64,000 nucleotides of DNA from Prostheceraeus crozeri (taxonomy: Eukaryota > Platyhelminthes > Polycladida > Euryleptidae): the NCBI GenBank assembly GCA_907163375.1, contig CAJQUW010005335.1, forward strand, positions 174,950 to 238,949, read 5' to 3'. A program made the translations under genes and the position numbers. Positions 1-10,739 of the stretch are shown piece by piece; position 1 is the first letter of the stretch, and every line of letters starts with the position of its first letter. The notes under the pieces are model-generated. The model was not told where the DNA came from, did not search any database, and worked only from the letters and a program-made list of their open reading frames with translations.

Positions 1-1289
1 CTAGACTTAGAACTCCTTAATTAGAGAAAACACTGACAAGACGAGGAACTAGGTGGAACTCGCCAAACACTCATTTGCGCAATAGTTGCAGATTTACATA
101 ATTCTGTGAAAGTCTACTTTTCGCACTCGCTCTTTGCAGAAGCTCGTGTTGGCGACCGGACTATAACTGGAAAGTCTTTCAAGTGATTATCTTGCATTAA
201 ATTGAATTATTGAAAAGAGTCGATCACAAAACATAAAATTCTACAAATTATCTTGCATTTTCTTCATTGCTACATCTTCATATGTTCAGTTGGTACGTGA
301 TCAAGTTCGATAAGTGGAAAAGCAAGCAAATGTAATTCATTCGCGCCAATTCCAACCTTAAGTCTGTATTAACCGGACAATTGAGAGGTCATTACCGATT
401 TAATTGTTCACTGAATTTTCCAAACGATCGCAAGTAAGGATAAGTCGATTCAAGTTTCAAATGACAATCTACCTAATACCATCTTAATATCTCGCGTAAA
501 CGTGTTCTCTTTGATGAAAAGACGAAAGCATTTAAAAGGTCGTGACAAGATACTCTTGTAAATTGCATTAGAGAATTGATAAGTGCTTACATTTGCAATT
601 AATGATTCTTCCGTTTATCAGGATTAAATAGACTTTTTGTGAATTGTGACATTTAGTGCTGCAAGCAACTGTTGTCTGAAATTATTAAACAAGGCAAATC
701 GAAAGGATCAGAGCTGATACTACTTCGTTCTATTATGTCAATAATACGTGACTGTCTGTGCATCGTCATGTCCCACGATTTTTCATTAGATATGATTATG
801 AAAAATCTGCGTGAAAAGCATCTTGAAATCTTAAAAACTATCACCAATTCTCTTCTGGTCCACTTGATGAGATACTTGCTGTTCTTCGGACATCAAGTTT
901 TTGGTTTAAATGAAGTGTGATGTAGATGAAGCCAATTTTACGGGTAAATAGATGACTTTACGATGAATCTATTCACGGTGAAGGAGATTTTTTATCGCTT
1001 TTTCGTTTGTCTATATCGATAATGGAAAAAGCTCACAATGGGAAACCTCTAATAATACCAGAGAGGAATGACACTAAAATTATACATCAATCTTCTAGAA
1101 AAAGTTTAATGAATTGTTTCAATGCAACTTTTTAAAAATGCATGTGTAGTACTGTTTTAAAATAGACGTTTCCAATAAATTTACAGAAAGCTTTCAGAAA
1201 AGTAAACTCGCATCTTAGTCCTCTAATTACTGTGTTATCGCTTTCTCCAATACTTCTCTTCTTCATCCACTGGACCAGGAGTTGGAACC
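1..1289. other. No gene recognised
   Basis: AT-rich DNA with only short open frames on both strands (the longest about 80 codons, overlapping on opposite strands, with no recognisable motif). I see no splice-bounded exon series, RNA gene or repeat boundary here. Confidence 0.5.
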
Positions 1290-2465
1290 GGCATAGTTTT
1301 TGGCGGCCTGTGTATTCAAAACCGGTCGGTCGGTGGGCGGCTTGCTATAAACCGACCGGTCGAGATTGGACGGTGGCTCTATCCCGGTTGGTTAAGGCTT
1401 TGATCGTCAGACATTGTTTGGTCAACTTATGCTATCAGACATTATTCAATTTCCACATAGCATGCATGAATGTTAGCCCTAGGTCGGTACTCCTTCCAAG
1501 CGATTACAATACAATATTACACAATTCAGTTAGTCACACTTGATATCATGTTTTGTGTGATGAGCAGTAATACTCGTTGCAGTTGTAGCAGGCCTACTTT
1601 ATAATTTATGAATATGTTATTAACGGCAGTTTCAAAGTCAATCAAACACAAACAAGTTGAAAACAGATAATGAAAATAATGACCCAAACGGGCATTGATG
1701 TCATCTTGATGCAACAATAATATATGCGTTTATCTATATCTTGCCGCCTCCACAAGAAAGCTTTCAGCGGTCGACTAATTCTAAGTACCAATATAATAAA
1801 AGATTTTATAGCGAAAAGTTCCGAGATGAACAATTTGATAACTGACTGTGTTGATGTTACGAAATGCTTTGTCTGTGACATGCTAACTTGATTTAAAGTG
1901 ATTCATTGGAGTGATTTACTTCTTCACTTGTGAGAGCAGCTACTCGCATTTGCTGCACTAACGTGCAGTTAGCTAATCAAGCAAATGTTGGGGTAGTAGA
2001 CCATCAGGTTGCATGGAAATCCATTGCTCATTGCATCTCTAAGCCCACCTTGTTGCATAAACTATCCCATGTAGTGAAATTATTCAAGATCTGGAATAAT
2101 TTTATAAAAGATAATTTGAGGAATACACAATGCTTCCAAAATTGATACAGGCTAGAATATATGATTCTGGAAACTTTATTTGAGATCAAGTAGGGTTTGA
2201 ACTGCATGTATAAGTTGTCGGCAATCACTTTTTTGACTGTTAAAAGAGCAGTTCGCAATATTTATATCACAAGGCATACATGTAGATACTCTCAAATTAT
2301 GTTACATTTACATGTTCTTAATGTTGTAATGATTGACAAAGCAATTCATTTTAGACTGAATGTTGTCAGCGGTCGACATGGGTCTAATTAAATTAAGCGA
2401 CCGGCCGGTATTCAAAATTTGCGGCCGGCGTTACTACAACCTGCCGGCCGGTTACAGACTGCAGT
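1290..2465. repeat. Pair of related GC-rich blocks about 1.1 kb apart
   Basis: Two GC-rich islands in AT-rich DNA, near 1300-1375 and 2396-2462, align in the same orientation. Each has a TATTCAAAA word followed by CCGGTCGG-type or GCGGCCGGC-type palindromes, then an A-rich step and a second ACCGACCGG / CCGGCCGG palindrome. They could be subterminal repeats of a non-autonomous transposon, or two copies of one short repeat. The 1-kb interior has no recognisable protein. Confidence 0.35.
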
Positions 2466-3570
2466 CAAAGCAGTGACATTTGGCAGTGACCGACAACCAA
2501 TTTTGGAATATTTATAGGTACTATAGGGCGAAGTATTACAACTCGCTTACTACTTTTTTCAATCAGATTTTGACGCAAATCTGAGGATGATGAGAGCTAA
2601 ATACCCAATGATGTAGAAGAATATTTGATATTAGAGGAAAACACTATTTTATCCAAAAATGAAGAATGTTACAACGTTTTCTCAAACTGATTGAACCTAA
2701 CTCGATTTGCTTTCATTTCAAATGATGGCAGGCTATAGAAGCCAGCAGACTGGATGAAAAAACGGCGGTCAGCTGGTAGAAAAAGTTGGACTGACTTGTC
2801 GTTTGCAAGAAACCCCTAAAGATGTCCTTTCTGTTCTTTTTACCTGCTTTGTTACGAGTAAAGCTCTGGATAATTACATACGTCAATCCTAGGTGTACTA
2901 ATACAAAATGCGATTGCGCTTACAGTTAATTAATTTATACAGTTAATTTACAGTTATGATATCACTCTGTATTTCTCCTCCTAGAGACCAGGAAAATGAC
3001 TGGTGCACAGTATATCTGGTATAGGACCTCTGGATCAGGAAAATGCATCTGGCAAGGCGATCTAGAATGTCTGAAGATTAAGTTGTTTTTGCATACTAGT
3101 GCTGACACATTCCGAAAGACATTTGCCGTCTTTTTATAGACCCACATGCCGTTGTTTGGTTTATTTCGATCAGCATTGAGTGCCGGTATGTAAGCATAAA
3201 AATGTAATGAATGGGGTCAAACCACGAGTTGGTTGCACCGAAGTAAAATTTCAAATCACTTTCAGACGAATTATGCCGATGACCGTGATATAATATACAT
3301 GTATAGTCTAAAGTTCAGACGTATGCTAGCTAAAGATCTGAAATATGTTTGCATAGAATGATGACAAAGGGTGGTCTAAAAACTATTATATAGGTTTCAA
3401 TTATGCCCCTATTTTATGAGCTGTGTGCTTCAATGCATTTTGTACATGAAAATGTCAATATTAAGTTGAAAAATCGTTTGAGATGCTAGGAGATTTCACA
3501 TTAGTCAATGTATCTGAAAGACAACTTTCTGTCAACGTTAATTATGACTCTTTAGAAAATATTGAATTTC
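2466..3570. other. No gene recognised
   Basis: Only small unrelated open frames. No motif, RNA gene or repeat unit that I can support. Confidence 0.5.
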
Positions 3571-3580
3571 TGTATTAGAA

Positions 3581-3761
3581 TGTCGCGAGCGTTACCTAAA
3601 ATATAGAGTAAGTTTTTTCCCTCGGAGCCAAGAATGATTAGCCATTTTATACTACCAAAGATCATCGACTTTCCATGAATGCTGATCAGTGTGATAATCA
3701 ACAAAGTTATTCTAAGTCTACTTCCTGGTCAATCAATTTAATGTCTGTCGCGAGCGTTACC
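3581..3761 (+). repeat. Two copies of a conserved CpG-rich 16-base word
   Basis: TGTCGCGAGCGTTACC occurs exactly at 3581-3596 and 3746-3761, 165 bp apart, while the DNA between and around the copies looks unrelated and AT-rich. The same word recurs at 14790-15189. Each copy holds three CpG steps and a TCGCGA palindrome. It may be the conserved box of an otherwise diverged satellite or a protein-binding site; I do not recognise it. Confidence 0.6.
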
Positions 3762-3996
3762 ATCACATGTACTAGCGACTTTAATTTCGATCTCGAGAAT
3801 CAATATTCATGAAATACCGATATCTCGAGATCTCCAATTCGATATTACAAGTAGGCCTATATCAGATCTGACCAATTAATCAGGAAGTGTAATTAATTAC
3901 AGACAACTGCAATTTACTGTACAGCAGTCTAATTGCTGGCATAATTGCAATTATCTAGTTTTATTTTTTATTGAAATTAAGATAGCAGTACCAATG

Positions 3997-4110
3997 GACT
4001 ATATTAGTGGGGGTGATAACTCTAAAACCGTGCAAATTGAGGGTAGAGGGCCAGATTCTTGCCTATATCTTAATTTTCATCCTGTGAACAATTCCTGATA
4101 TGTATCTCTT
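3997..4110 (+). repeat. Dispersed repeat X, copy 1
   Basis: This segment, with CCGTGCAAATTGAGGGTAGA near its start and TGATATGTATCTCTTT at its end, matches the reverse complement of about 14203-14335. The shared stretch is over 100 bp with moderate divergence. It lies just upstream of the Y repeat here, whereas the other copy lies downstream of Y in the opposite orientation. No coding capacity is seen. Confidence 0.5.
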
Positions 4111-4289
4111 TCTGAATTTCTGCATTTACTTCTCCCTGAAATACATTACACCAATGGGATTTCGCACAGACTTTAATGACTAAAAATAATTCTAGTGTTT
4201 AAATGCGGAAGCAAGGGTGGATGTTTCGTCATAGTTACGCAGTACACAAGTATTTCAAAATTTACCAGCTGAAAATAGTAGTGGCAAAA

Positions 4290-4660
4290 ATCTATGGCAA
4301 TGGCTATGACGTCGGCTGAACCGGTACAAGTTTGGTCTCCTGGCTATTACACCGGCTGATCCATTACAATATTCTTCTATCTATATTATCACGCATCGTA
4401 TTTCTCAGCTATATCAGATAACAGAATCATTCAATGTAACAAGAAAAAGGTCTTTGTATCAGAAAGTGACTAGGCTCGCCTCTTTGTCTTTCATCGCCTT
4501 ACATAGTTTTGCTTCACTTTCTAATTTTTTGAGAAATTTAGTGGTTTCTGAAAAGAACTAAATAGATTTCTAGGCGACAAACGACTAATATAACAAAATC
4601 TCAATTTTCAAGTGCTTTATTTGCTGTTGATAATTTTATCTTTTTTTTATTTGAGGCAAT
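4290..4660 (+). mobile_element. MITE-like repeat Y, copy 1 (right end missing)
   Basis: This stretch aligns with the left part of the 12816-13225 element: GGCAATGGCTAT at the start, then a CCGGTACAA block, a CATTCAATGTAACA word, a CTCGCCTCTTTGTCTT region and a shared A/T-rich tail. Its first ~70 bases also align with the reverse complement of the right end of the other copy, as expected of a terminal inverted repeat with an internally repeated GGCTATTACAC motif. A clean right-hand terminal repeat is not visible. No transposase is encoded. Confidence 0.5.
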
Positions 4661-4748
4661 CAGCATTACCTGGGGCTCGTTTCATCAAATAAATTAGTGC
4701 TCTATCTCAGTATGGAAAATGTTTTGCGTTTCATAAAATAAATTTAAA

Positions 4749-4878
4749 GCAGTGATTTAAACAGTCGAAATTCGCAGCGCTTCACAAAACCGCATATTAA
4801 GCAGTGATTTATATAAGTCCCACACTGCTTAATATATGACTTTGTGAAACGCTGTTAATTTCGACTGCCTAATCAGTA
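4749..4878. repeat. Imperfect palindrome, ~57-bp arms
   Basis: Left arm 4749-4805 and right arm about 4821-4878 are reverse complements over most of their length (AAGCAGTG, TTCACAAA and CAGTCGAAATT appear in inverted order), with a short loop. The arrangement suits a foldback or hairpin MITE. No coding capacity. Confidence 0.6.
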
Positions 4879-5476
4879 TTATAGAGCAGTCTGCAGAGTC
4901 TTCACAAAGAAGTATCAGCAGTGGTCGAAATTTGAAAATATGGAAATTCACTGATAGAAATGTGAAAATTTTTATCACAAGATGTGAATGATCGTCGAGA
5001 AAGTTATGGAAACTTAAAATATCGGAGAAATTACTGCAAATATAACTTCAAAATAGAAAAATGGCTTTTGATTTTCAATTCTATTGTCAGTAGTAAACTA
5101 TTTGTGAGAAGGGCACATTTGCAAGCTATCTTTTGAAAATTTCTTCATTTGAAAAGTGGCAATGCTGTGAATAAGAAACGTCCGGAAACAACAAAATTAT
5201 AGTGGATTGATTTGAAGGTTTCAGTTTCTTTCGCGTAATGAGTTATGGAAGAATTTCGTCATTCAAAGTAATGTCATGAAATCATTTCAATATTAGAAGA
5301 CCTTGAGATATTGATACATCGACAACAGCTAGCAAAAGACATGTAGATTCTCAAATACTCTCTAAATTTGTAGTCGCACAATTGACTGCCGGAAACATTT
5401 TCCACTCATGATTTTTTTACCACCTAAATAAATGCAGCCATCCGAGAGTCTAAAGCAAAACGAATCTCATGCGCTT

Positions 5477-6640
5477 TAATCGAATTTCAAATCTTCAAAA
5501 ACAAAGGTAGTCACAACTCACATTTTTCATTGCCGAAAATTCTGTAGAGCTACAGCAATGCTCCACGGTACCTCTATCACCTTCACATCAAGTTTCATCA
5601 AAATCCAAACAGTTCCCTGTCCTGCAGAGAATTTATAAGCTAAAAAATAACAGCCTGCGCAACTGATTTTCAAATTTTCAAAAACACAGCTAGTCACAAC
5701 TACTGTTCCTCGATGCAGACAATTCCGTAGAGCTACACCAACGTTCTATGGCATCTCACTCACATTTGAGTCAATTTTCATCAAAAGCCATGCATTGCTT
5801 TGTCCTACAGGGCCTACATAAGATGACCTCTTCAATCGAATTTCAAATCTTCAAAAACAAAGGTAGTCACAACTCACATTTTTCATTGCCGAAAATTCTG
5901 TAGAGCTACAGCAATGCTCCATGGTACCTCTATCACCTTCACATCAAGTTTCATCAAAATCCAAACAGTGCCCTGTCCTGCAGAGAATTTATAAGCTAAA
6001 AATAACAGCCTGCGCAACTGATTTTCAAATTTTCAAAAACACAGCTAGTCACAACTACTGTTCCTCGATGCAGACAATTCCGTAGAGCTACACCAACGTT
6101 CTATGGCATCTCACTCACATTTGAGTCAATTTTCATCAAAAGCCATGCATTGCTTTGTCCTACAGGGCCTACACAAGATGACCTCTTCAATCGAATTTCA
6201 AATCTTCAAAAACAAAGGTAGTCACAACTCACATTTTTCATTGCCGAAAATTCTGTAGAGCTACAGCAATGCTCCATGGTACCTCTATCACCTTCACATC
6301 AAGTTTCATCAAAATCCAAACAGTGCCCTGTCCTGCAGAGAATTTATAAGCTAAAAATAACAGCCTGCGCAACTGATTTTCAAATTTTCAAAAACACAGC
6401 TAGTCACAACTACTGTTCCTCGATGCAGACAATTCCGTAGAGCTACACCAACGTTCTATGGCATCTCACTCACATTTGAGTCAATTTTCATCAAAAGCCA
6501 TGCATTGCTTTGTCCTACAGGGCCTACACAAGATGACCTCTTCAATCGAATTTCAAATCTTCAAAAACAAAGGTAGTCACAGCTCACATTTTTCATTGCC
6601 GAAAATTCTGTAAAACTTCACCAACGTTCTATGGCATCTC
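5477..6640 (+). repeat. Tandem satellite with 355-bp dimeric unit
   Basis: The word CGAATTTCAAATCTTCAAAA recurs at 5481, 5837, 6192 and 6547, giving periods of 356, 355 and 355 bp. Within each unit a diverged second monomer begins at TGATTTTCAAATTTTCAAAA (for example at 5664), so the 355-bp unit is a dimer of two ~178-bp monomers, A and B, that share the frame CAAA-nTTCAAAAACA-AGTCACAACT. Full units are almost identical to each other while A and B differ strongly. The last copy carries an internal deletion and runs into a degenerate monomer near 6600-6690. Confidence 0.85.
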
Positions 6641-6803
6641 GATCATATTTACATCACGTCTCGTTGAAATGGCCTACTGATTGAAAGTCTGCCGTTTTCA
6701 GACACACTGCCTGCCACAACTCCTTCGCATCTTTGCGGACTTTTTCTGCTGCATGATATGCATTCTGTAGTGAGGTCAGATGCGACCACCCGTTTTTGTT
6801 GAG

Positions 6804-6870
6804 TGGGACCCACTACGTAGGGGAGGAAGGATAATTTTTTTATACTTCCTCCTGTACGTAGTGGGTCCCA
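6804..6870. repeat. Near-perfect hairpin
   Basis: TGGGACCCACTACGTA at 6804-6819 is answered by TACGTAGTGGGTCCCA at 6855-6870, and the adjoining GGAGGAAG / CTTCCTCC blocks extend the stem to about 26 bp around an AT-rich loop. It interrupts the edge of the satellite region. It may be a small MITE or foldback repeat. Confidence 0.7.
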
Positions 6871-7289
6871 TTTAATTTCCCATTGTATTTCCGAAAATTC
6901 AAATTGTTGAAAATAATCAAAATAAGTTTTAGTCTTGTGATGTAATTCTACAAAAAAGAGCACCAACATGGCACCGGAACCTATGAAAAATGACATCAGG
7001 AAAAGAGCAAAAATGTTTGGAAGATGCCAAGAAGACTTCATTCAGAATAGTGCTCACTGAAAACTAGGTTTTCTACATAGTTGTGCGATCTTTAATAGTA
7101 CATTTTCCCAAAGCCACCCTCTAAAACCATACTCTCCAAAAATGAGTTTCATACCGTGTTATACACGAGCTTGCACAGTAGAGTTAGCAAAAAAGTATTT
7201 CAATCCGTCTGTTTAAATAATACACTATCAATTCAGTTTTCAGCATGCCTCATCGTTGAAAAAAAAGATACACAGCACCTTTAAAACGT

Positions 7290-8770
7290 CAAGAAAAACA
7301 TGAGTGATTCTGGCTCAATTGCAAGCAAAGCCTGCCCACACTTTCACATGACGATTCTCGAAGCGGCACTACAAAAACGGCAACCAACCGGTGACTCTGA
7401 CAAGAAAAACAATTCATGCAATCATGGAATGTTTTCTGTCAATGTTTGTGTCGTGCAATCATCGAACCAATTTTGAAACTTTTACATATTGTCTTCGTAA
7501 CACAGCTTCATGACGTCAGCAAGACATTTGTTACCCTAGCTGAATTGCAACCAAAGTCTGTCCACACCTTCTTATGATAATACTCGATAGGGTGCTACAA
7601 CGCAACAAGCAACGGACAGCAAGGACCTGTGAAACAACTCATGCAATCATCGGACTTTTCCATCATCTCTCGAATTTCACGTCATTTTCTTCGCAACATG
7701 ATTTCACATTGTCAAGAAAAACATTAGTGATTCCGCTTCAATTGCAACCAAAATCTGTTCATACCCTCTCATAATAATACTCGATAGGGTGCTACAACGC
7801 AACAAGCAACGGACAGCAATGACCTGAGAAACAACTCATGCAATCATCTTAATTTTCCATCATCTCTCGAATTTCACGTCATTTTCTTCGCAACATGACT
7901 TCACATCGTCAAGAAAAACCTTGATGATTCTGTCTCAGTTGCAACCAATCTGTCCACACCTTCTTATCACCATTCTCTGCAAACTTTGACTTTGCAAACC
8001 AACATCCAACCGGCGACTCTGACCTGAGAAGCAATTCATGCAATCATCGGAATTTTCCATCATCTCTCGAATTTTTTTCACGTCGTTTTCTTCGCATCAG
8101 GAATGCAACTTCATGGTTTCAGTAAAACATTAGTGATTCCGCTTCAATTGCAACCAATCTGTCCACACCTTCTTATCACCATTCTCTAAACGACTTTGCA
8201 AACCAACATCCAACCGGCAACTCTGACCTGAGAAACAACTTATGCAATCATTGGAATTTTCCATCATCTCTCGAATTTTTTTTCACGTCGTTTTCTTCGC
8301 ATCAGGAATGCAACTTCATGGTTTCAGTAAAACATTAGTGATTCCGCTTCTTTTGCAACCAATCTGTCCACACCTTCTTATCACCATTCTCTAAACGACT
8401 TTGCAAACCAACATCCAACCGGCAACTCTGACCTGAGAAACAAATCATGCAATCATTGGAATTTTCCATCATCTCTCGAATTTCACGTCGTTTTCTTCGC
8501 ATCATTACTTCACATTGTCAAGAAAAACCTTGATGATTCTGGCTCAGTTGCAAACAATCTGTACACACCTTCTCATGATAATACTCCACAGGGTGCAACA
8601 ACGTAACACGCAGCAGACAGCAATGACCTGAGAAACAACTCATGCAATCATCGGAATTTTCCATCATCTCTCGAAATTAACGTCATTTTCTTTGCAACAC
8701 AACTTCACAACGTCGGCAAAACATAAATGATCCTGCTTCACTTGCAACCAAAATAGGTCCACACCTTCTC
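7290..8770 (+). repeat. Tandem satellite, ~200-bp unit, about seven copies
   Basis: The block CATGCAATCAT followed by TTTTCCATCATCTCTCGAA recurs at about 7641, 7838, 8038, 8241, 8447 and 8642 (period about 195-205 bp), with a more diverged copy near 7415. Each unit also carries GTCAAGAAAAAC- or CAGTAAAACATT-type and TTGCAACCAA-TCTGTCCACACC blocks. Units 8038, 8241 and 8447 are closest to each other, suggesting local amplification. Open frames inside are artefacts of the repeat. Confidence 0.8.
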
Positions 8771-8829
8771 ATGATCATTCTTAGGAGCACGCCCGTTATC
8801 TACATTCATATACTGGAGCCCGACCGATG

Positions 8830-9110
8830 ACAAAAATTGGACGCTCGAAGGACACCCGTAGTCTGAATTCATGCACTCACGCACTCTACTCCGGTTGTCT
8901 AAATTCTTGCCTTGGACACCTGATTCAGACATCGGGCGTGTTCAGGCGCACAAATGTATACCTTCAGTGTGCTCCGGCGTATGAATTTAGACATCGGGTG
9001 CGCTCAGTCGTGTGAATTCTGAACTCGAGCGGGTGTACTTGTGCGTGCTCGGTCGCATGAATCTAGACCGCGGCGGGCTTGCTCGTGCTTGTGAATCTAG
9101 GCCTCGGGCA
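8830..9110 (+). repeat. Degenerate GC-richer minisatellite
   Basis: Variants of a motif (GTGAATCTAGACCTCGGGC-like, with a GTGCTCGGTCG-like lead) recur near 8981, 9012, 9057 and 9091, spaced 31, 45 and 34 bp, and more weakly upstream. The segment is GC-richer than its surroundings and separates the two oppositely oriented satellite arrays. Confidence 0.5.
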
Positions 9111-9429
9111 TTGATTAGTGTGATCAAACACAGAAAAAGTTATGGGAATGCAAGAAACATACATCAATCCATCATATCTACAAAATCCGAATCGATAGCT
9201 CTGCTCATGACGGTCATCCCACACAATTTCATCTGTATTCACTCAAATATTTAAACTGCGGATATCTCTACAAAGGAAGATTTCTATGAGAGTTGTCACT
9301 ATATATCAATGCACATGTATATTCACACGAATCTGTGGATACTCACCTGATCCAAACCTCTTGATCATCTTTTTCATTGCTCATTTCAATTCGAAATCTC
9401 AGAATTCAAGTGCTACATGTCGCCTATTA

Positions 9430-10530
9430 GTCAGGGAGTTGTGTGGGTAAGCTTAGTTGTGATTGAGGCAGGATCGTCAAAGTTTTGGCCACCGCTGTGA
9501 CTGCCATTTTCAGATGCAGATCCACAATTGAAATGATGGTGTGAGTATAGATCTACACTGTACTGGACCAAGTACTTTATCTCGGAGAAGTGGTTCTCAA
9601 GCTAGAGTTATCCCTTGCTCTTGTGTTTTGAAACGCTACGGAGAATGATACTGAGGTTTTGGGCAACTCCGGTATTGATTGAGTCAGTAGGCCTACTAAC
9701 AAAGTTTTTTGGCTGACAGCGTGAAGATATGATCGAAAACAATTTTTTGTAAAAATGGTGAAAATGTGTGATGATTGCGTGAAATTTTCTCCGGCCAGAT
9801 TTGCCGGTTAACGCTTGTGTTTTGATACTCTGGAGATAAAATTGTGAATGTATGGGGTAAGTTTGGTTTCAATTGAGGCAAATTCGCAAAGTATTCGCTG
9901 TAGATGTAAAGTTGTTCTTGAAAATTATAGTTTTGTAGAATTGGTGAAAACGTGTGATGATAGCATGCAGTGCATGTCAGGCCTGAGTTGTGCTGTTGTC
10001 TTTTGATGTGCTCTGCAGAATGATAGTGATTGGTTGCAGTTGAGACAATACTATCAACGTTTTGACTGACAGTGTAAAGAATTGTGCGAAAAATACAATT
10101 TTTGCAGAATTGGTAAAGGCGTGCGTTGATTGCGCGAGGTGCTTCCCATGGCTGGCTGATGCCAGTTTGGTTCGAATTGAGGCAGCATTGACAAGGCCTT
10201 TGGGTGTCGCTGCACTGCCATTTTCAGATACAGATCCACAACTGAAACTGTAGCCGGAAATGCATCCATCCGACCAAGCACTTTTACTCGTAGAACCGCT
10301 TTTCCGCCCAGAGTTCCCATTTTCCTCTGCATTGTGAAACGCTCTACTGAATGACACTGAGAAGATGTGAGACAAGTTTGATTGTGATTGAGGTATTTCT
10401 GTCTGTGTACACAGACCAGCTATGTTGTTAAAGATATTCTTGTCATATTGGTGAAGGCTTGCTTAGAATGCGTGAAGTGAGCTGTATATATATAGGTTGG
10501 TGGTGATTGAAGCAGTATTGACAATTTTTT
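9430..10530 (-). repeat. Inverted, diverged array of the ~200-bp satellite
   Basis: Blocks such as ATTGAGGCAG-TTGACAAAGTTTT, CTGACAGTGTGAAG and TTGGTGAAAACGTGTGATGAT recur at roughly 100-200 bp. Read on the minus strand they match the 7290-8770 array: translated frames share TLSRKTLVIPLQLQP in one array and TLSVKTLIVLSQLQP in the other, and CATGCAATCAT corresponds to GCGCAATCAACG. This array is therefore the same family in opposite orientation, and older or more diverged. It resumes beyond the LINE at 12560. Confidence 0.65.
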
Positions 10531-10672
10531 GCCTGACACAGGAGGTTCATGGTCATCTGTGGGGAAAAATTATTAAAAGTGAACTCCTTTTAGTAGGACG
10601 AACGTTTTCATAAAGTACGGTAGGCAAAATATGCATGCATGCTCATATACAAAGCCAACGTTTCTCGCAGTC

Positions 10673-10725
10673 TCTGTCAACTTCAAGTTGCAGTAGAAAA
10701 ACTACTGCACCCTGAAGCTGACAGA
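10673..10725. repeat. Hairpin, 24-bp arms
   Basis: TCTGTCAACTTCAAGTTGCA at 10673 begins an arm repeated in inverted form up to 10725 with about three mismatches, around an AAAAA loop flanked by GTAG/CTAC. It lies just before the first readable LINE codons and could be part of the element's 5' side or of the target. Confidence 0.65.
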
Positions 10726-10739
10726 CTGTCGAAACTTAG

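Noticed and set aside
6649-7041. Minus-strand 130-codon frame with a membrane-like N-terminus
   Set aside because: It runs through a hairpin and the degenerate satellite edge; no family match and no support for a gene.
9977-10375. Overlapping 132- and 92-codon frames on the minus strand
   Set aside because: They lie inside the inverted satellite array and share its repeated words; both frames are open at once, as expected of repeat DNA.
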